Assembly: GCA_041603235.1 (NCBI GenBank)
Contig: JBFIES010000004.1
Span: 186,001 to 250,000 of the forward strand
From: Panacagrimonas sp041603235
Lineage (GTDB): Bacteria; Pseudomonadota; Gammaproteobacteria; Nevskiales; Nevskiaceae
Length of the DNA stretch: 64,000 nucleotides
Direction of reading: 5' to 3'
Numbering within the stretch: the stretch's first letter is position 1; every line of letters begins with the position of its first letter. Shown here in pieces: positions 42,581-51,336 of this stretch. The translations under genes and the position numbers were made by a program. Under the pieces are notes generated by a model that saw nothing but the letters and a program-made list of their open reading frames with translations, had not been told where the DNA came from and did no database searches.

Positions 42581-44494
42581 ATGGCTGATTCGAAAACCTA
42601 CGGTGCTGAATCCATTGAAGTGCTCCAGGGACTTGACCCGGTGCGCAAGCGCCCGGGTATGTATACGGACACCGCGCGGCCCAATCATCTCGCGCAGGAA
42701 GTCATCGACAATGGTGTAGACGAGGCCCTGGCCGGCCACGCGACGCGGCTGGACGTGACCCTTTTTGCGGACGGATCGCTAGAAGTTGCCGATAACGGCC
42801 GGGGCATGCCGGTGGATATCCACCCTGAACACAAGGTCAGCGGCGTCGAACTGATCCTGACCAAGCTGCATTCCGGCGCCAAATTTTCCAACAAGATGTA
42901 CCAGTTTTCGGGTGGCTTGCACGGTGTGGGCGTGAGTGTGGTCAACGCACTGTCGACCCGGCTTGAAGTGCGGGTTCGGCGTGATGCCACCGAATACGAA
43001 ATGGAATTCGCCGGCGGCGAAACAAAGCGCAAGCTGGAACCGCTTGGGCCTGTCGCCAAGTCCAGGACCGGCACGACCCTCCGATTCTGGCCCGACGCGA
43101 AGTACTTCGATAGCGTCAAATTCAGCGTTCCGAGGCTCAAGCAGAATCTGCGCGCCAAGGCTGTCTTGTGTCCCAACCTGCGGGTATCGCTGGATGATCA
43201 GATCAATGGCGAGAAGATCGTCTGGCAGTTTGAAAATGGTCTGACCGATTACCTGATCGATTCGCTCAAGGGTATCGAGACGCTGCCGTCAGAACCTTTT
43301 GTCGGGAGTTTCAAGGGCAAACGCGAAGAAGCGGACTGGGCCTTGGTCTGGATCAATGGTGATGGGCCCAGTGAACCCGTGGCCGAGTCCTATGTGAACC
43401 TGATTCCCACGGTTCAGGGCGGCACCCATGTCAATGGGCTGCGAACCGGCCTGACGGAAGCCATTCGCGAGTTCTGTGAATTCCGGAATCTGTTGCCTCG
43501 CGGCATGAAGCTGGCCCCGGACGATGTGTGGAACGGCTGCGCCTATGTGCTCAGCGTCAAGATGCAGGACCCTCAATTTGCAGGGCAGACCAAGGAAAGA
43601 CTTTCGTCCCGCGAAACCGCCGCTTTTGTGTCCGGCGTGGTGCACGACTCGTTCGGCGTCTGGTTGAATCAACATCCGGATCAGGGTGAGCTGATCGCAC
43701 AGCTGGTGATTGCCAACGCCAGCGCGCGCATGCGCCAGGCCAAGCAGATCGTGCGCAAGAAAGTGACCAGTGGTCCCGCATTGCCGGGCAAGCTCGCTGA
43801 CTGCGTTCTCACCGACCTGACCCAGACCGAGCTGTTTCTGGTTGAAGGTGATTCCGCGGGCGGCTCTGCAAAACAGGCCCGCGACCGCGATACGCAGGCG
43901 ATCATGCCGCTGCGCGGAAAGATTCTGAATACCTGGGAAGTGGACGCATCCGGGGCTCTGGCCTCGCAGGAGATTCACGACATCAGCGTGGCCATTGGCG
44001 TGGACCCTGGGTCGTCGGACCTGAGCAACCTGCGGTACGGCAAGATCTGCGTTCTGGCCGATGCTGATTCCGATGGTCTGCACATTGCCACTTTGCTGTG
44101 CGCTCTGTTCCTGCGGCATTACCGTCCGCTGGTCGAAGCCGGGCACATCTATATCGCCATGCCGCCGCTGTTTCGTATAGACGCTGGCAAGAACGTGTTT
44201 TATGCGCTGGACGAGGCTGAGAAGCAGGGCGTACTGGACCGGCTTGCCGCAGAAGGCAATCGCGCCAAGATTCAGGTCACTCGCTTCAAAGGCCTTGGCG
44301 AGATGAATCCGCTGCAGTTGCGCGAAACCACGATGTCTGCTGATACGCGTCGCCTGGTGCAATTGTCGGTTGAACAGCTTCAGGAGAATGAGCCGGATCT
44401 GTCTCATCAGCTAATGGATATGCTCCTGGCCAAGAAGCGGGCCGGAGACCGGAAAAGCTGGCTGGAGCGGGAAGGCAATCGCGCCGAGGTCTAG
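42581..44494 (+). CDS. parE: DNA topoisomerase IV subunit B
   Basis: ParE, 637 aa, the ATPase subunit of topoisomerase IV that decatenates daughter chromosomes. GHKL ATPase motifs are VIDNGVDEALAG (Glu in the Mg site), DNGRGMPVDIH, and GLHGVGVSVVNALS. The TOPRIM region has LVEGDSAGGSAKQARDR and LADADSDGLHIATLL. The C-terminus has the QLRETTM segment of ParE rather than the extra domain of many GyrB proteins. Length and motifs fit ParE rather than the 800-residue GyrB. No parC is nearby. recQ follows 26 bases downstream. Confidence 0.95.
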   Translation: MADSKTYGAESIEVLQGLDPVRKRPGMYTDTARPNHLAQEVIDNGVDEALAGHATRLDVTLFADGSLEVADNGRGMPVDIHPEHKVSGVELILTKLHSGAKFSNKMYQFSGGLHGVGVSVVNALSTRLEVRVRRDATEYEMEFAGGETKRKLEPLGPVAKSRTGTTLRFWPDAKYFDSVKFSVPRLKQNLRAKAVLCPNLRVSLDDQINGEKIVWQFENGLTDYLIDSLKGIETLPSEPFVGSFKGKREEADWALVWINGDGPSEPVAESYVNLIPTVQGGTHVNGLRTGLTEAIREFCEFRNLLPRGMKLAPDDVWNGCAYVLSVKMQDPQFAGQTKERLSSRETAAFVSGVVHDSFGVWLNQHPDQGELIAQLVIANASARMRQAKQIVRKKVTSGPALPGKLADCVLTDLTQTELFLVEGDSAGGSAKQARDRDTQAIMPLRGKILNTWEVDASGALASQEIHDISVAIGVDPGSSDLSNLRYGKICVLADADSDGLHIATLLCALFLRHYRPLVEAGHIYIAMPPLFRIDAGKNVFYALDEAEKQGVLDRLAAEGNRAKIQVTRFKGLGEMNPLQLRETTMSADTRRLVQLSVEQLQENEPDLSHQLMDMLLAKKRAGDRKSWLEREGNRAEV

Positions 44495-44520
44495 CGCGCA
44501 TTTGCCCACGCTTCGAGCCA

Positions 44521-46770
44521 TTGAATCCAGACACGCTTACTGACGACAAACTGATTGCTGCTTTGAAGCAGTGGTTCGGCTTTGAATCTTTCAGGCCGGG
44601 TCAGGAGACCGTGGTCAGAGATGCGCTAGCGCAGCGTGATCTGCTCGCGGTCATGCCCACCGGCGGTGGAAAGTCATTATGTTTCCAGCTGCCAGCGATG
44701 TTGAACAGCGGTGTGACGATTGTGGTCTCGCCGCTGATTGCCCTGATGCACGATCAGGTGCGCTTGCTGCGCGACATGGGCATCGCAGCAGAATTCGTCA
44801 ATTCCAGTCTGAGTGCCGATCAGATGCGCCAGGTCTGCGCCTCGGTCCTTGCCGGCGAGGTCAAGCTGCTTTACCTGGCACCCGAGCGACTGCTCATGCC
44901 CGAGTTTCTGTCCGGGTTCATGTCGCAATTGGCCCAGTCACCGGGGATTGCCGGCATCACCGTCGACGAAGCACATTGCGTTTCGGAGTGGGGGCATGAC
45001 TTCAGGCCGGAGTACCGCCAGCTGGGTCGACTCCGTGATTATTTTCCTGATGTACCGGTGTTCGCGTTTACCGCGACAGCAACCGATCGGGTTCGTACGG
45101 ACATCCTCCATCAACTGGGCTTGCGTGATCCCGCCGTACACGTTGCCAGCTTCAATCGTCCCAATCTGCAGTACGCCGTCAAGACCAAGGGGCGCAATGC
45201 CTTTTCCGAGCTATTGGCGATAGCGCGCAAGGGCGGCTCGGGCATTGTTTATTGCCTTTCCCGCAAGCGGGTGGAAGAGCTGGCCCAAAAACTCATTGCA
45301 GAAGGGATTGACGCTCTGCCGTATCACGCCGGCCTTGGAGCACAGCTGCGCAGCGACAATCAGGAAGCATTTGTACGCGACGATGCACAGGTCATGGTGG
45401 CTACGGTTGCGTTCGGCATGGGCATCAATAAGCCGGACATACGCTGGGTTGTTCATTTCGACCTGCCGCGCAGCATGGAAGCCTACTATCAGGAGATGGG
45501 GCGCGCGGGGCGCGATGGTGAGGCTGCCGAGTGCACCTTGTTCTTCGGGGTCGGAGATATCAGGACGGCTGAGTTTCTGATCACCCAGAAAGTGGATCCA
45601 CATAGCGGCGAGCCGCTCGAAGCCGAACAACGCATTGCGCGTCAGCAGCTGCGGCAGGTGCTGGACTATGCGGAGAGTGCGGAGTGCCGGCGGGCCGTTC
45701 AGTTGCGCTATTTTGGCGAGTCGCATCCGGGCAGCTGCGGTGCCTGTGATAACTGCCTTGAGCCCAAGGCCGTAGAGGATTGGACGCTTGAGGCTCAGCA
45801 GTTGCTGTCATGCATTGCCCGGCTCGCTCAGCGCAACGAACGTTTCGGGGCTACCGCCGTCATCGAGATTTTGCGTGGTGTCGAGAATCAGAAACTGATC
45901 GACCGCGGCCATCAGAGCTTGAGCACCTACGGTATCGGCAAGCATCGCTCGCACGACGAATGGCGCAATCTGGTGCGCGCCCTGCGCCATCAAGGGCTGC
46001 TTGGCGAGACCGGTGATGGGTATCCGGTGCTGAAACTGGTACAGGACAGCCGGCCGGTCCTCAAGGGTGAGAGAAAAGTGATGATTGTGCCGCTGCCGTC
46101 CAAGGAGCGAGGCCGCCGCGGCAAACGCGGCGCACAGGATATTTCAGGTGCCTTGCCGCCATCCGAGGCCTTGTTTGAAAGACTGCGCAGCCTGCGAAAG
46201 AAACTGGCCGACGAACAGGGTGTTCCACCTTACGTGGTTTTTGGTGACACAAGCCTGCGGGAAATGTCAGCGCGTCAGCCGGAAACGGCGGAGCAGTTTG
46301 CAGATATTTCGGGCGTTGGTGAGCGCAAGCTGGCGCGTTATGGCGCGTTGTTTGTGGATCTCATTCGGGACTTCCGCCAGGAAACGGGCGCCAGTCTGGA
46401 AGACAACAGCGGAGATTTTGGTAGCAGCAACGCGTCGCCGGAACTCCCCGATGCTGACCGCCAAACCATCAGGGACACCCAGGAGCTTCTTGAGCAGGGC
46501 CTGGACCTTCAGGGAATTGCCGCGGCTCGGGGCATTTCGCCTGGAACCGTGTGCGCCCATCTGGAAGCCCTGCTGGCGTCGGGCGCGTCGTTGGATCTGA
46601 GTGCCATTGTGCGTGCCGAACAACTTGAATCCATGGTGCAGGCCTTGCAGGTCCACGGACATGTGCGGCTAAAGCCGGCCTGGGAGGCAATGGCGGGTGA
46701 GGCCAGCTACGACCTGCTCAGGCTGGCCCGAGGATACCTGCTGGGCAGGGAAACGCAGGCGCCAGACTGA
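44521..46770 (+). CDS. recQ: RecQ-type ATP-dependent DNA helicase
   Basis: RecQ, 749 aa, about 140 residues longer than E. coli RecQ. Helicase motifs: GFESFRPGQE (motif 0), MPTGGGKSLCFQLPA (Walker A), VDEAHCVSEWGHDFRPEY (DEAH), then FTATAT and a Q/R-rich motif VI. A zinc module with four Cys (SAECRR, GSCGACDNC) and a winged-helix follow. An HRDC domain lies at about 543-610. A C-terminal extension contains a helix-turn-helix segment (LDLQGIAAARGISPGTVCAHLEALL). TTG at 44521 is the start; the Shine-Dalgarno is weak. It acts in recombination and fork repair. Confidence 0.93.
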   Translation: MNPDTLTDDKLIAALKQWFGFESFRPGQETVVRDALAQRDLLAVMPTGGGKSLCFQLPAMLNSGVTIVVSPLIALMHDQVRLLRDMGIAAEFVNSSLSADQMRQVCASVLAGEVKLLYLAPERLLMPEFLSGFMSQLAQSPGIAGITVDEAHCVSEWGHDFRPEYRQLGRLRDYFPDVPVFAFTATATDRVRTDILHQLGLRDPAVHVASFNRPNLQYAVKTKGRNAFSELLAIARKGGSGIVYCLSRKRVEELAQKLIAEGIDALPYHAGLGAQLRSDNQEAFVRDDAQVMVATVAFGMGINKPDIRWVVHFDLPRSMEAYYQEMGRAGRDGEAAECTLFFGVGDIRTAEFLITQKVDPHSGEPLEAEQRIARQQLRQVLDYAESAECRRAVQLRYFGESHPGSCGACDNCLEPKAVEDWTLEAQQLLSCIARLAQRNERFGATAVIEILRGVENQKLIDRGHQSLSTYGIGKHRSHDEWRNLVRALRHQGLLGETGDGYPVLKLVQDSRPVLKGERKVMIVPLPSKERGRRGKRGAQDISGALPPSEALFERLRSLRKKLADEQGVPPYVVFGDTSLREMSARQPETAEQFADISGVGERKLARYGALFVDLIRDFRQETGASLEDNSGDFGSSNASPELPDADRQTIRDTQELLEQGLDLQGIAAARGISPGTVCAHLEALLASGASLDLSAIVRAEQLESMVQALQVHGHVRLKPAWEAMAGEASYDLLRLARGYLLGRETQAPD

Positions 46771-46835
46771 ACCAACTTGAAGCGCAACTTGTGCAGGTTT
46801 ACTGTCGGCCACTCTGAACCCACGACGACGGTCCG

Positions 46836-47345
46836 ATGAAGCACCTGGCATTGGCGGCACTGATGACCCTGCATTGCCTGACAGCCTTCGCGCTGAGCGA
46901 AGATGCAGCCGGAACTTATGTGGCCCTGACAGAAGACGGCCAGCCCGTCGAAAAAATCCTCCGCGTCAGCAAGACCGATTCGGGATGGCGTTTCGAGGAT
47001 GGTCAGCCGGATGGTTCATGGCTGGATGTGAGCTGTCATGGCGGTTGCGAGCATGTGGAATCCGGGCCGGATGATCTGATCCGCTTCTTTGGGTCCAGTC
47101 CGCCCGAGAACGTCTATCCCGAATGTATTCATAACGCCGAATTCGCTTTCTGCAGAATGGTACGTGGCGAGCGGGGACCGGAAGAGGAAGGCTTCGTTCT
47201 GGTCGTGCGAGCGCCGCAGGGCTGGTATCCCATTCCCATGGCTCGCGTGGCCGATGCACCCGGGGGTCCCGGGAAAGATGAGAAACGGATCGAGGAACTC
47301 GAAGCCGCTTCATGCGGCAACCGATACATGCAAGCGCAGTCGTGA
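46836..47345 (+). CDS. Secreted hypothetical protein, DUF2147-like
   Basis: Exported protein, 169 aa, with a clean signal peptide (MKHLALAALMTLHCLTAFA). The start of the mature part (AAGTYVALTEDGQPVEKILRVSK) resembles the small beta-barrel DUF2147 family, but the rest does not convince me. It has five cysteines after the signal peptide (DVSCHGGCEH, YPECIHN, FAFCRM and one near the C-terminus), so disulfides are likely. I do not recognise a function. Its stop overlaps the GTG start of the sirtuin gene. Confidence 0.75.
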   Translation: MKHLALAALMTLHCLTAFALSEDAAGTYVALTEDGQPVEKILRVSKTDSGWRFEDGQPDGSWLDVSCHGGCEHVESGPDDLIRFFGSSPPENVYPECIHNAEFAFCRMVRGERGPEEEGFVLVVRAPQGWYPIPMARVADAPGGPGKDEKRIEELEAASCGNRYMQAQS

Positions 47346-48118
47346 GTCTCGATCCCGACCTCGAGCTGGATGTTTCCACTGCCGTAGCATTGCTCCGCTC
47401 GGCCAGGAAATTGCTGGTGATCACTGGGGCCGGAATATCAGCAGATTCTGGTATGCCTACCTACCGGGGAATTGGCGGACTGTATGAACGCCAGGACACT
47501 GACGACGAGATGCCCATCGAAGTCGCACTGTCCGGGCCCATGTTCGAATCCCGGCCAGAATTGACCTGGAAATATTTGTCACAGATTGAAACCGCCTGCC
47601 GCGGCGCGCAGCCAAACGAGGCGCATCGCGCGCTGAGCCGAATGTCACACAGCTTCGAGCGCATGACGGTGCTGACCCAGAATGTGGACGGTTTTCATCG
47701 CGACGCCGGGCAGGAAGAACTCATCGAAATGCACGGTAACGTGCACGAGCTGTACTGCACCGAGTGCGGAAAGGAGGAATGGGTACAGGATTACGCCTCA
47801 CTATCAATGCCGCCTTACTGTGCAGATTGCCGTGGCATGGTCCGTCCGAGAGTCGTGCTTTTTCAGGAAATGCTGCCTGACAGTGCATTGCGTCAGTTCG
47901 AACAAACCCTGGAAAATGGTGTCGATGCGGTGATGACTATCGGGACCAGCAGTGGATTCCCATATATATCCGGGCCGGTTGTCCGCGCGGCGCGCATGGG
48001 GTTGCCGACCATAGAAATCAATCCGGGCGACACGGAAGTATCGGGTGTCGTCGGATTGAGAATCAGGGCGCGAGCAGCACAGGTGCTGCCGCGAATAGAG
48101 CATCTGCTGGCAAGCTGA
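47342..48118 (+). CDS. Sirtuin (NAD-dependent protein deacylase)
   Basis: Sir2-family enzyme, 258 aa from GTG 47342, which overlaps the preceding stop (GTGA); an ATG at 47312 would add ten residues. NAD-binding motifs GAGISADSGMPTYRG and TQNVDGFHRDAG, and the catalytic His in EMHGNVHELYC, are present. A zinc finger has CTEC and CADC pairs. RPRVVLFQEMLP is the usual FxE segment. The DDEMPIEVALS region varies among family members, so deacetylase versus desuccinylase activity is undecided. Targets are unknown. Confidence 0.9.
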   Translation: MSLDPDLELDVSTAVALLRSARKLLVITGAGISADSGMPTYRGIGGLYERQDTDDEMPIEVALSGPMFESRPELTWKYLSQIETACRGAQPNEAHRALSRMSHSFERMTVLTQNVDGFHRDAGQEELIEMHGNVHELYCTECGKEEWVQDYASLSMPPYCADCRGMVRPRVVLFQEMLPDSALRQFEQTLENGVDAVMTIGTSSGFPYISGPVVRAARMGLPTIEINPGDTEVSGVVGLRIRARAAQVLPRIEHLLAS

Positions 48119-48133
48119 TGCCCGGATTCGGGA

Positions 48134-48778
48134 TCAGATGGCGCCAGCGTCTTTGAGCAGTGCAGTGATGGCCTTTGCAATATCAGCGTAGCCCTCGGCG
48201 TTGGGATGAATCTGATCTGCCTTTCGATCGGCGTCCCCAAGGACTTCGGCGATGATTTCGTTTTCGATTGGAATGGCGTACTGAGCAGCAAGCTCAGCGT
48301 AGATCGGCTCACTCTTGAGGGAGAAAAGGGCAGGCTCGGGTACGCCCAGAAGAACCAGCGCAATGCCACGGTCCCGCACGATCTCGATCATCTCTATCAG
48401 AGCGCCCCGCATTGCGTTGCGATCATGCTTTCGCAACATGTCGTTTCCGCCCAGGCACAGGATCACCAAAGCCGGATCACTGTCATCTAGCAGCCCGGGT
48501 AGACGTTGGAGACCCTGCCGGGATGTTTCACCGGGTATCCCGGCATTGATGACGGTGTGCCCTGTCAGTCCTTCGAGAACGGCTGGATAACTCTGGTTGC
48601 GTTCCGCTCCTGTGCCGTAGGTAAGACTGTCTCCAAAGGCCAGAATCCGTGCATCACTTTGCAAGGGAGCGAGGCTGGCCGTCGAAGAAGGCCTGGAGCA
48701 GGCCGACAGCAATATCAGGCCAAATGCGAAGAGCAAAATTTGCACGGCTCGCTTTGCGTTGTACATTGGCAGCTTCAT
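48134..48778 (-). CDS. SGNH-hydrolase lipoprotein (arylesterase/TesA type)
   Basis: Lipoprotein of 214 aa. A signal sequence ending in the lipobox LLSAC implies lipidation of Cys27. The SGNH blocks are FGDSLTYGTGA (nucleophile Ser), NAGIPGET, GGNDML and DQIHPNAEGY (Asp-His), as in TesA/arylesterase enzymes. It probably hydrolyses esters or thioesters at the periplasmic membrane face. ATG 48778 is chosen because the earlier Met gives a non-hydrophobic leader; ATG 48766 is also possible. The gene is divergent from the gamma-carbonic anhydrase gene, with 22 bases between the two start codons. Confidence 0.88.
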   Translation of the reverse strand: MKLPMYNAKRAVQILLFAFGLILLSACSRPSSTASLAPLQSDARILAFGDSLTYGTGAERNQSYPAVLEGLTGHTVINAGIPGETSRQGLQRLPGLLDDSDPALVILCLGGNDMLRKHDRNAMRGALIEMIEIVRDRGIALVLLGVPEPALFSLKSEPIYAELAAQYAIPIENEIIAEVLGDADRKADQIHPNAEGYADIAKAITALLKDAGAI

Positions 48779-48800
48779 CTGATCTTTATCGCGAATACTC

Positions 48801-49352
48801 ATGCTCTACACACTTGATGGCCGGACACCGATTCTCAAAGGCAACAATTATGTCGCGCCCAATGCCAGCCTGATCGGGCGTGTGTGTTTGGAGCAGGGTG
48901 CCAGCGTTTGGTTCAACTGTGTCCTGCGCGGCGACACGGACGATATTGTGGTGGGCGAGGGCAGCAATGTTCAGGATGCCTGCGTGCTGCATACCGACGC
49001 CGGAATCAAGTTGCGAATCGGCAGCAATTGCACCATCGGCCATATGGTGATGTTGCATGGCTGCGACATTGGTGACGGCAGTCTGGTCGGCATCGGCAGT
49101 GTCATTCTCAACAATGCCAGGATCGGCAAGAACAGCATTGTGGGCGCCGGAAGTCTGGTGCCGGAGCGTAAGCAGTTTCCGGACAATGTGCTCATCATGG
49201 GCCAACCGGCGAAGGTTGTGCGGGAGATTGGGCCCGCTGAGTTCAAGCTGCTGGCTGCCAGTGCAGAGATTTATCGGGCTAATGGCGCTCGCTACACAGC
49301 GGGCCTGCAAGCTGTTACTGAGAGGTCCGAGAATGGTGGTGGCGTGAGTTGA
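48801..49352 (+). CDS. Gamma-carbonic anhydrase-like protein (YrdA family)
   Basis: Left-handed beta-helix protein, 183 aa, built from hexapeptide repeats (IGRVCLEQGASVW and so on). The three zinc-ligand histidines of the family are visible at His64 (LHTDAG), His81 and His86 (IGHMVMLHGC). Such YrdA/CaiE-type proteins bind zinc; carbonic anhydrase activity has been shown for only some, so function is uncertain. It lies head to head with the SGNH lipoprotein gene. Confidence 0.92.
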   Translation: MLYTLDGRTPILKGNNYVAPNASLIGRVCLEQGASVWFNCVLRGDTDDIVVGEGSNVQDACVLHTDAGIKLRIGSNCTIGHMVMLHGCDIGDGSLVGIGSVILNNARIGKNSIVGAGSLVPERKQFPDNVLIMGQPAKVVREIGPAEFKLLAASAEIYRANGARYTAGLQAVTERSENGGGVS

Positions 49353-49361
49353 GGCGTGCCC

Positions 49362-49859
49362 TCAGGCTCTGTTTTCGCCGTCCTTGGGGTAGAGATAATC
49401 AAGGAGGCGACCGCAGCCACCGCTGATTTCGGACCATTTCGCGATGTTGAGCTCAATAACCGCAAAAGCCCCTGTGGGCATCTCCTGAAACGGGCAGGTC
49501 GCGAGCCAGCAGGCGAGGTCCGAGAACCCGGGGTTGTGGCCCACCAGCAGGGCATGATTTGAATCGTCTCCCAGTTCACAGACGACTTGAATCAATGACT
49601 GCGTGCTGGCGTCGTAAATGCGCGGATCTTCACGAAAACGGATGTCTGGGAGGCATTCAGCATAGTGGCGCGCCGTGGTCAGTGCACGGACTGCAGGGCT
49701 GCTGACGATCAGATCAGGCTTTCTTTCCAATGCGGCGAGTCGCTTGGCCATGAAAGGGGCGTCGCGCAGGCCACGATTATTGAGGGGGCGATCAAAGTCG
49801 GACAGGCCCGCATCGTTCCAGGAAGATTTGGCGTGGCGGGCTAGTGTGAGTCGGCGCAT
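49362..49859 (-). CDS. SixA-like histidine phosphatase
   Basis: Histidine-phosphatase-superfamily protein, 165 aa. The catalytic RHA motif is at Arg8-His9 (LARHAKSSW); the second His is in LLVGHNPGFSDLA. FDRPLNNRGLRDAPFMA and SSPAVRALTTA match SixA-type enzymes that dephosphorylate phosphohistidine. ATG 49859 is the start; the open frame before it is not conserved-looking. With the phosphorelay at 1-5.7 kb far away, a direct link is not implied. It converges with the YrdA gene, 9 bases apart. Confidence 0.9.
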   Translation of the reverse strand: MRRLTLARHAKSSWNDAGLSDFDRPLNNRGLRDAPFMAKRLAALERKPDLIVSSPAVRALTTARHYAECLPDIRFREDPRIYDASTQSLIQVVCELGDDSNHALLVGHNPGFSDLACWLATCPFQEMPTGAFAVIELNIAKWSEISGGCGRLLDYLYPKDGENRA

Positions 49860-50098
49860 TGAGAATGGGTCCTGGCGCTGAATGGTGGTGAGGGTTGCGG
49901 GATTCTGTGTCTGCACTTCGTATTGCCGAAGTTGTGATGCTTATCGCGGCTCGGCCATCTTCCCCCGAATTCAGGGCAGGTTTCCACTGCCGCGTTAGGA
50001 TGTACTGGCCATCGATTCATGATCGACCGCGTAAACCCGGGTCCGGCGCATGTACAGGAAATTTCCGGACTCGATAACTGGTCTTGCCGGGAGGAAGC

Positions 50099-51157
50099 GT
50101 GTTGAAGATATCTTGCCGATCCATTGCCCTGGTTATGGGTTTTTTTCTGGCTACGGTTGCCGTTGCTGAACCCCTGAAGGTCGGAGTGCGTGAAACGCCT
50201 CCATTTGCTCAGAAGCAGAGTGATGGTCAGTGGAAAGGCATCAGTGTCGATTTGTTTGAGCAGGTGGCCACTGAGATGGGACTCGAGTACGAATTGGTAT
50301 CCCAGCCCCTGCTCGAGCCCATGTTCTCCGCACTCGGAAGCGGCGAGCTGGATGCTGCTATCGGCGCGTTGACGGTTACCTCAGAGCGTGAGGAGCTGAT
50401 TGACTTCTCACATGCTTTCTTCAATTCCGGGGTGGGCATCGCTTCTCAGCAGGAGAGCGGGTCGATGCTGGGCGCGGCACGTGCCCTGATATCACCCGGA
50501 TTTCTGTCGGCAGTTGGCGCGCTTGGCTTGCTGCTGCTCGTCGTGGGGCTGCTCATCTGGCTGGTAGAGCGCAAACACAACCCGCAGTTTCCGGGTGATC
50601 CTGCTACGGGAATTGGCGACGGGTTTTGGTGGTCTGCGGTGACGATGACCACGGTCGGTTACGGCGATAAGGCCCCGGTCACTTTCGCCGGGCGCGTTCT
50701 GGGGGTGATCTGGATGTTCGTCGGCATCATCACGATTTCCGGCTTTACCGCCGCCATGACCTCCAGTCTTACACTGCAGAATCTGCAGGGCCGTGTCCAA
50801 GGCCCAGAGGATCTGCCCAGGGTGCGAGTCGTCAGCGTTGCAGGTTCAACTGCCGCGGACCTGCTAGATTCGCGCGGGATTCGTTTCAAGAGTGAACCTG
50901 ATGCAGCCTCCGCGCTGGCATTGCTTAAAGCCGGCGAGGTCGATGCCGTGGTCTACGATCGGCCTGTCTTGCGTTACCTGATTCATTCAGGAGAGATGTC
51001 GCAGTTGCATCTGTTGCCACAGGACCTGGTTGAAGAGTCCTACGCAATCGGACTGCCACCGGGAAGCCCGCTTCGCGAAGAGATCAACCGTCGAATGCTC
51101 GAGCTGAGGTCCAAGCCCGAATGGAATGACACGCTGGAACGCTACCTCGGTGCTTGA
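50099..51157 (+). CDS. Prokaryotic glutamate-receptor-like potassium channel (GluR0 type)
   Basis: Ligand-gated ion-channel-like protein, 352 aa. A signal peptide (SIALVMGFFLATVAVA) is followed by half of a periplasmic amino-acid-binding domain. Its conserved TVTSEREELIDFS motif holds the Arg that binds ligand carboxylates. Next is a two-helix pore domain whose P-loop reads TTVGYGDKAP, the canonical potassium filter (Thr185-Asp190), then the second half of the binding domain. This is the order of GluR0. The start is GTG 50099 or TTG 50102, after a GGGAGG; an earlier in-frame TTG lies before it. The ligand is probably an amino acid (inference). Confidence 0.92.
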   Translation: MLKISCRSIALVMGFFLATVAVAEPLKVGVRETPPFAQKQSDGQWKGISVDLFEQVATEMGLEYELVSQPLLEPMFSALGSGELDAAIGALTVTSEREELIDFSHAFFNSGVGIASQQESGSMLGAARALISPGFLSAVGALGLLLLVVGLLIWLVERKHNPQFPGDPATGIGDGFWWSAVTMTTVGYGDKAPVTFAGRVLGVIWMFVGIITISGFTAAMTSSLTLQNLQGRVQGPEDLPRVRVVSVAGSTAADLLDSRGIRFKSEPDAASALALLKAGEVDAVVYDRPVLRYLIHSGEMSQLHLLPQDLVEESYAIGLPPGSPLREEINRRMLELRSKPEWNDTLERYLGA

Positions 51158-51265
51158 CGGCCGTTCGTGTGAAAGCGTGGATTCGCGGTTCAGGATACCC
51201 GCTCGCAATGGCAGTGTTGCCCCGTTCATCCTGATCCACTCAGAATCGGGTCGCATGTTTGGCGA

Positions 51266-51294
51266 CAAGCCCTGTTGACTGAGCTCAGGGCTTG
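51266..51294 (+). terminator. Weak hairpin after the GluR0-like gene
   Basis: A 9-pair inverted repeat (CAAGCCCTG ... CAGGGCTTG) with an 11-base loop lies between the channel gene and the CorA-family gene. There is no T-run after it, so termination is doubtful. Confidence 0.3.
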
Positions 51295-51336
51295 ATCCTA
51301 GTAGAGTCGGTTCCCTTCCTATCGGAGCAGGTACAG

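Noticed and set aside
43289..44407. Reverse-strand open frame of 372 residues opposite parE
   Set aside because: parE is unambiguous, and the reverse frame shows His/Gln-rich composition typical of antisense translation of a GC-rich gene.
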